Positions 60,622-64,000 of a stretch of DNA of 64,000 bases are shown here, in pieces. The translations under genes were made by a program, and so were the position numbers. Every line of letters starts with the position of its first letter. Position 1 is the stretch's first letter. The notes beneath the pieces are model-generated. The model was not told the origin of the DNA and searched no databases. It saw only the letters and a program-made list of their open reading frames with translations. Source of the DNA: VYFG01 sp965213885 (lineage in GTDB: Bacteria; Pseudomonadota; Gammaproteobacteria; Arenicellales; Poriferihabitantaceae); NCBI GenBank assembly GCA_965213885.1, contig OZ243919.1:496001-560000 (forward strand), in the 5' to 3' direction.

Positions 60622-63207
60622 TTGCTGGAATCCTACGAAAAACACGTCGCCGAGCGCGCCAAACTCGGCATCGTTCCCAAACCCCTCGACCCGGAACAGA
60701 CCTCCGCGCTGGTGGAATTGCTGAAGGCACCGCCCCCGGGACGGGAGGACATGCTTCTTGACCTGATCCGCAACCGGGTTCCCGCGGGGGTTGACCAGGC
60801 GGCCTACATCAAGGCGGCCTTCCTGGCCGCCGTCCTCAGGGGCGAGGCCGAATCGCCGCTGGTGGACCGGGAACTGGCGGTGGACATGCTCGGCGAGATG
60901 CACGGCGGCTACAACATCGCCCCACTGGTCGAGGCACTGGATGACGAGGTAACCGCCGACGAGGCGGCGGCGGCCCTGTCCCGCACGCTGCTGATGTTCG
61001 ACGCCTTCTACGACGTCAAGGAGAAGGCCGACGCGGGGAACCCCCACGCCGGGAAGGTTCTCCGGTCCTGGGCCGATGCGGAATGGTTCCTGAACGCCCC
61101 CGAGGTGGCGGAGAAGATCACCGTCACGGTTTTCAAGGTCCGCGGGGAGACCAACACCGACGACCTCTCCCCCGCGCCGGACGCCTGGTCGAGGCCCGAC
61201 ATCCCCCTGCACGCGCTGGCGATGCTGAAGAACCCGCGCGACGGGCTCACCGACAGGCCGCTGGAGAAGCTGGCGGAGCTGAAGGAAGGGGGCCACCCCG
61301 TGGCCTACGTGGGTGACGTGGTGGGCACGGGCTCATCGCGCAAGTCGGCGACCAATTCCGTCCTGTGGTATACCGGGGAGGATGTGCCGGGCATTCCCAA
61401 CAAGCGTTCCGGGGGCTACTGCTTCGGTGGCAAGATTGCGCCCATCTTCTTCAACACCATGGAGGATTCCGGTGCCCTGCCCATCGAGATGGATGTGTCT
61501 GGGATGGAGATGGGAGACGTGATCGATGTCTATCCCTACGAGGGCAGGGTCTGCCGTCACGGCACCGACGAGGAAATCAGCACCTTCAGTCTCAAGACCG
61601 CCGTCCTGCTGGATGAGGTTCGCGCGGGCGGGCGGATCAACCTGATCATCGGGCGCGGGCTGACCGTCCGGGCCCGGGAAGCCCTGAGTCTGCCGGAAAG
61701 CGATGTCTTCCGGAAGCCAGACCCGCCCAGGGACACCGGCAGGGGATACACCCTGGCGCAGAAGATGGTGGGCCAGGCCTGCGGCCTTCCGGGGGTGCGC
61801 CCCGGGCAGTACTGCGAGCCCCGCATGACCACCGTAGGTTCCCAGGACACCACCGGTCCCATGACCCGGGACGAACTCAAGGATCTCGCCTGCCTGGGCT
61901 TCCAGGCGGACCTGGTGATGCAGTCGTTCTGCCATACCTCGGCCTACCCGAAGCCGGTGGACGTCCAGACTCATCACAGCCTGCCCGACTTCATGATGGA
62001 TCGGGGTGGTGTTTCGCTCAAACCGGGGGACGGCATCATCCATTCCTGGATGAACCGGATGCTGATGCCGGACACCGTGGGCACCGGCGGCGACTCCCAT
62101 ACCCGGTTCCCCATCGGCATCTCCTTCCCGGCGGGCTCGGGCCTGGTTGCCTTCGCGGCGGCCACCGGCGTGATGCCGCTGGACATGCCGGAATCGGTGC
62201 TGGTCCGTTTCACCGGCACCATGCAACCGGGCATCACCCTTAGGGACCTCGTGCACGCCATCCCGTACACGGCGATCCAGAAGGGTCTGCTCACGGTGGC
62301 GAAGCAGGACAAGAAGAACGTCTTTTCCGGGCGGGTTCTGGAGATCGAGGGATTGCCGGACCTGAAGATCGAGCAGGCGTTCGAGATCGCCGATGCGTCC
62401 GCGGAGCGCTCGGCGTCCGGCTGCACCATCAAGCTGAACCGGGAACCCATCATTGAGTACATCCAGTCCAACATCGTGATGCTGCGCTGGATGATCAGCG
62501 AGGGGTATGGTGACCGGCGCACCATCGACCGGCGGATTGCCGCCATGAAGGCGTGGCTGGACAGCCCGAAACTGATGGAGGCGGACCCCGACGCGGAGTA
62601 CGTCGAGGTGATCGAGATCAACCTCGACGGGATCACCGAGCCGATCTTGTGCGCACCCAACGACCCGGACGATGCCCGACTGCTGTCCGAGGTGGCGGGG
62701 GACCGGGTGGACGAGGTGTTCATCGGCTCCTGCATGACCAACATTGGCCACTTCCGCGCAGCCGGCAAGCTGCTGGACAAGATGGGCCGGGTGATCCCGA
62801 CCCGGATGTGGATTGTTCCACCTACCAAGATGGACCAGGCACAGCTCGTGGAGGAGGGCTGGTACGCGGTCTACGCAAAGGCGGGTGCGCGGGTAGAGCC
62901 GCCCGGCTGCTCCCTGTGCATGGGCAACCAGGCCCGGGTGGCGGACAACGCCACCGTCGTATCCACCTCGACGCGGAATTTCCCCAACCGGCTCGGCAAG
63001 GATGCCAACGTATACCTCGCCTCGTCCGAACTGTCCGCCGTGGCGGGAGTGATCGGGCGGCTGCCCACGGTGGACGAGTACATGGAGGTGGCGGCCGAAC
63101 TCAACACCATGGCGGCGGAAGTGTACCGCTACCTGAACTTCAACGAGATCGACCACTATCAGCGCGCGGCGAATTCGGTGGTGCCCGACCAGCAATTCGC
63201 ACACTGA
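60622..63207 (+). CDS. acnB: Aconitate hydratase B
   Basis: An 861-residue bifunctional aconitase/2-methylisocitrate dehydratase of the TCA cycle. The N-terminal HEAT-like domain begins LESYEKHVAERAKLGIVPKP, as in other AcnB proteins, followed by the swivelling domain (GTGSSRKSATNS) and the catalytic domains with the 4Fe-4S ligands in GSCMTNIGHF and PGCSLCMGNQARV, and the substrate motif GTGGDSHTRFPIG. The start is a TTG at 60622 with AGAGG six bases upstream; no ATG gives the family N terminus. Confidence 0.97.
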   Translation: MLESYEKHVAERAKLGIVPKPLDPEQTSALVELLKAPPPGREDMLLDLIRNRVPAGVDQAAYIKAAFLAAVLRGEAESPLVDRELAVDMLGEMHGGYNIAPLVEALDDEVTADEAAAALSRTLLMFDAFYDVKEKADAGNPHAGKVLRSWADAEWFLNAPEVAEKITVTVFKVRGETNTDDLSPAPDAWSRPDIPLHALAMLKNPRDGLTDRPLEKLAELKEGGHPVAYVGDVVGTGSSRKSATNSVLWYTGEDVPGIPNKRSGGYCFGGKIAPIFFNTMEDSGALPIEMDVSGMEMGDVIDVYPYEGRVCRHGTDEEISTFSLKTAVLLDEVRAGGRINLIIGRGLTVRAREALSLPESDVFRKPDPPRDTGRGYTLAQKMVGQACGLPGVRPGQYCEPRMTTVGSQDTTGPMTRDELKDLACLGFQADLVMQSFCHTSAYPKPVDVQTHHSLPDFMMDRGGVSLKPGDGIIHSWMNRMLMPDTVGTGGDSHTRFPIGISFPAGSGLVAFAAATGVMPLDMPESVLVRFTGTMQPGITLRDLVHAIPYTAIQKGLLTVAKQDKKNVFSGRVLEIEGLPDLKIEQAFEIADASAERSASGCTIKLNREPIIEYIQSNIVMLRWMISEGYGDRRTIDRRIAAMKAWLDSPKLMEADPDAEYVEVIEINLDGITEPILCAPNDPDDARLLSEVAGDRVDEVFIGSCMTNIGHFRAAGKLLDKMGRVIPTRMWIVPPTKMDQAQLVEEGWYAVYAKAGARVEPPGCSLCMGNQARVADNATVVSTSTRNFPNRLGKDANVYLASSELSAVAGVIGRLPTVDEYMEVAAELNTMAAEVYRYLNFNEIDHYQRAANSVVPDQQFAH

Positions 63208-63342
63208 TCCCTGGCCGGCGGCTCACCCGGGGGCCGTGCCGACCCGTCCATCCCGGGGAACGTCCGGCCCCCCCGGCGTGCCAAACCGATATAATACGCC
63301 CGCCCCCGGCCGGGTTACGGCCATCCATCGCCATCATCATCC

Positions 63343-64000
63343 TTGAAGCCCACCTACCACTCAGCCGCTGATTTCGGTTTCGATCGGCACCGGATCAGCC
63401 GCGCCGCGCTGGACGTTGTCCGGGGTCTGCAGGATGCTGGTTTCGACGGCTATCTCGTGGGGGGCTGTGTCCGTGACCTGCTGCTCGGCATGCAGCCGAA
63501 GGACTTCGATGTCACCACGGACGCTACTCCGGAGGAGGTCCGGGGGATCTTCCGCCGTGCCCGGATCATCGGCCGGCGGTTCCGTTTGGTGCACGTGCGT
63601 TTCGGGCGGGAAGTCGTCGAAGTGGCCACCTACCGGGCGAACCCGGCCGCCGCCCGGGAATCGTGGCTGCCCTGGAAGAAGGGCAGGCGCAGCGATGCGC
63701 CGAAAACCACCGAGGAGGGCCGGCTCCTGGACGACAACGTTTACGGCAGCATGGAGGACGATGCGCTCCGCCGGGATTTTACCGTCAATGCGCTTTACTA
63801 TGATCCGCTGGAGGAACGGATCATGGACTTCCTGGGGGGCGTCGGGGACATCGGTGCGCGCCGCCTGTCCCTGATCGGGAAGCCAGCCGAGCGCTTTGCC
63901 GAGGATCCGGTGCGGATGCTCCGGGTGTTGCGGTTCAAGGCGAAGCTTGGTCTGGAACCGGATCGGGGACTGATGAAGTCGGTGGTCAATCAACGCCCAC
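63343..64000 (+). CDS. pcnB: Poly(A) polymerase I, N-terminal part (cut by window edge)
   Basis: The frame runs off the right end after about 219 residues. The nucleotidyltransferase head is clear: GYLVGGCVRDLLLG, the catalytic aspartates in KDFDVTTDATPEEV, and DALRRDFTVNALYYDP, followed by the RNA-binding start AERFAEDPVRMLRVLRFKAK. That final stretch and the flanking context favour PcnB over the CCA-adding enzyme. The frame has a stop at 63292 and no ATG before the motif region, so the start is probably the TTG at 63343, with no good ribosome site. E. coli pcnB also uses an inefficient non-ATG start. Confidence 0.85.
   Translation, partial: MKPTYHSAADFGFDRHRISRAALDVVRGLQDAGFDGYLVGGCVRDLLLGMQPKDFDVTTDATPEEVRGIFRRARIIGRRFRLVHVRFGREVVEVATYRANPAAARESWLPWKKGRRSDAPKTTEEGRLLDDNVYGSMEDDALRRDFTVNALYYDPLEERIMDFLGGVGDIGARRLSLIGKPAERFAEDPVRMLRVLRFKAKLGLEPDRGLMKSVVNQRP

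Noticed and set aside
61333..63204. Minus-strand open frame of 623 codons opposite acnB
   Set aside because: It is a mirror of the GC-rich acnB codons; the translation is His/Arg/Gly-rich with no domain, while the plus strand is an unmistakable aconitase.
63229..63272. GGGGGCCG/CGGCCCCC inverted repeat after acnB as a terminator
   Set aside because: The loop is about 28 bases and no T-run follows; it could be chance in GC-rich sequence.
1..64000. tRNA, rRNA, CRISPR or prophage
   Set aside because: I found no cloverleaf-like tRNA, no rRNA stretch, no regularly spaced repeat array and no phage structural genes.

Overview
The window is a GC-rich chromosomal segment, most likely from a gammaproteobacterium. 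Pointers are hemC-hemD-hemX-hemY in series, argS followed by a SPOR-domain gene, an rnfB-nth pair, acnB followed by pcnB, and a DUF1302-DUF1329 pair. The catabolic content (sulfonate, glycerol and probable D-glutamate use) would fit a marine or host-associated heterotroph, but that is inference. I saw no rRNA, tRNA, CRISPR array or intact insertion sequence.

Left part, 1-14400: the end of an outer-membrane barrel gene, an MMPL/RND exporter, recQ, an EamA permease, an FAD-linked 2-hydroxyacid dehydrogenase, a DUF1611/dipeptide-epimerase pair that matches the dgcN-dgcA D-glutamate pathway, and the DUF1302-DUF1329 pair. Next, 15076-21435 on the minus strand, is a sulfonate module: a small ORF, ald, xsc, a SulP anion transporter and pta. 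Xsc splits sulfoacetaldehyde into acetyl phosphate and sulfite, Pta turns acetyl phosphate into acetyl-CoA, Ald can recycle alanine made by transamination of taurine, and SulP could move the sulfite or sulfate.

21479-31704 is a complete glycerol regulon. glpK is divergent from glpV-glpR-glpS-glpT-glpP-glpQ-glpU-glpD, an ATP-driven glycerol importer plus G3P dehydrogenase and repressor. Its two ATPases have complementary defects that imply one working and one degenerate ATP site. pgi follows.

33850-43500 looks like an accessory island. A tripartite exporter operon (TolC-like channel, HlyD-type adaptor, MacB-like ATPase and permease) has an adaptor that carries a cytoplasmic PAS sensor domain at its N terminus. 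Directly downstream is a set of small exported proteins: two paralogues made of three six-cysteine modules, one intact and one frameshifted Calx-beta protein, and a duplicated leader region with a 28-codon upstream ORF. A broken LysR gene closes the island. This exporter plus secreted-protein locus is the best candidate for an undescribed system.

Right part, 43586-64000: a PhyH dioxygenase, arsS, nth-rnfB, a decayed PQQ-dehydrogenase gene, a SulP-STAS-cNMP-type fusion, a spore-photoproduct-lyase-like radical SAM protein, argS, a SPOR protein, hemCDXY, a transposase scrap, acnB and the start of pcnB. Several genes here and elsewhere (glpU, hemX, acnB, pcnB) appear to start with TTG.
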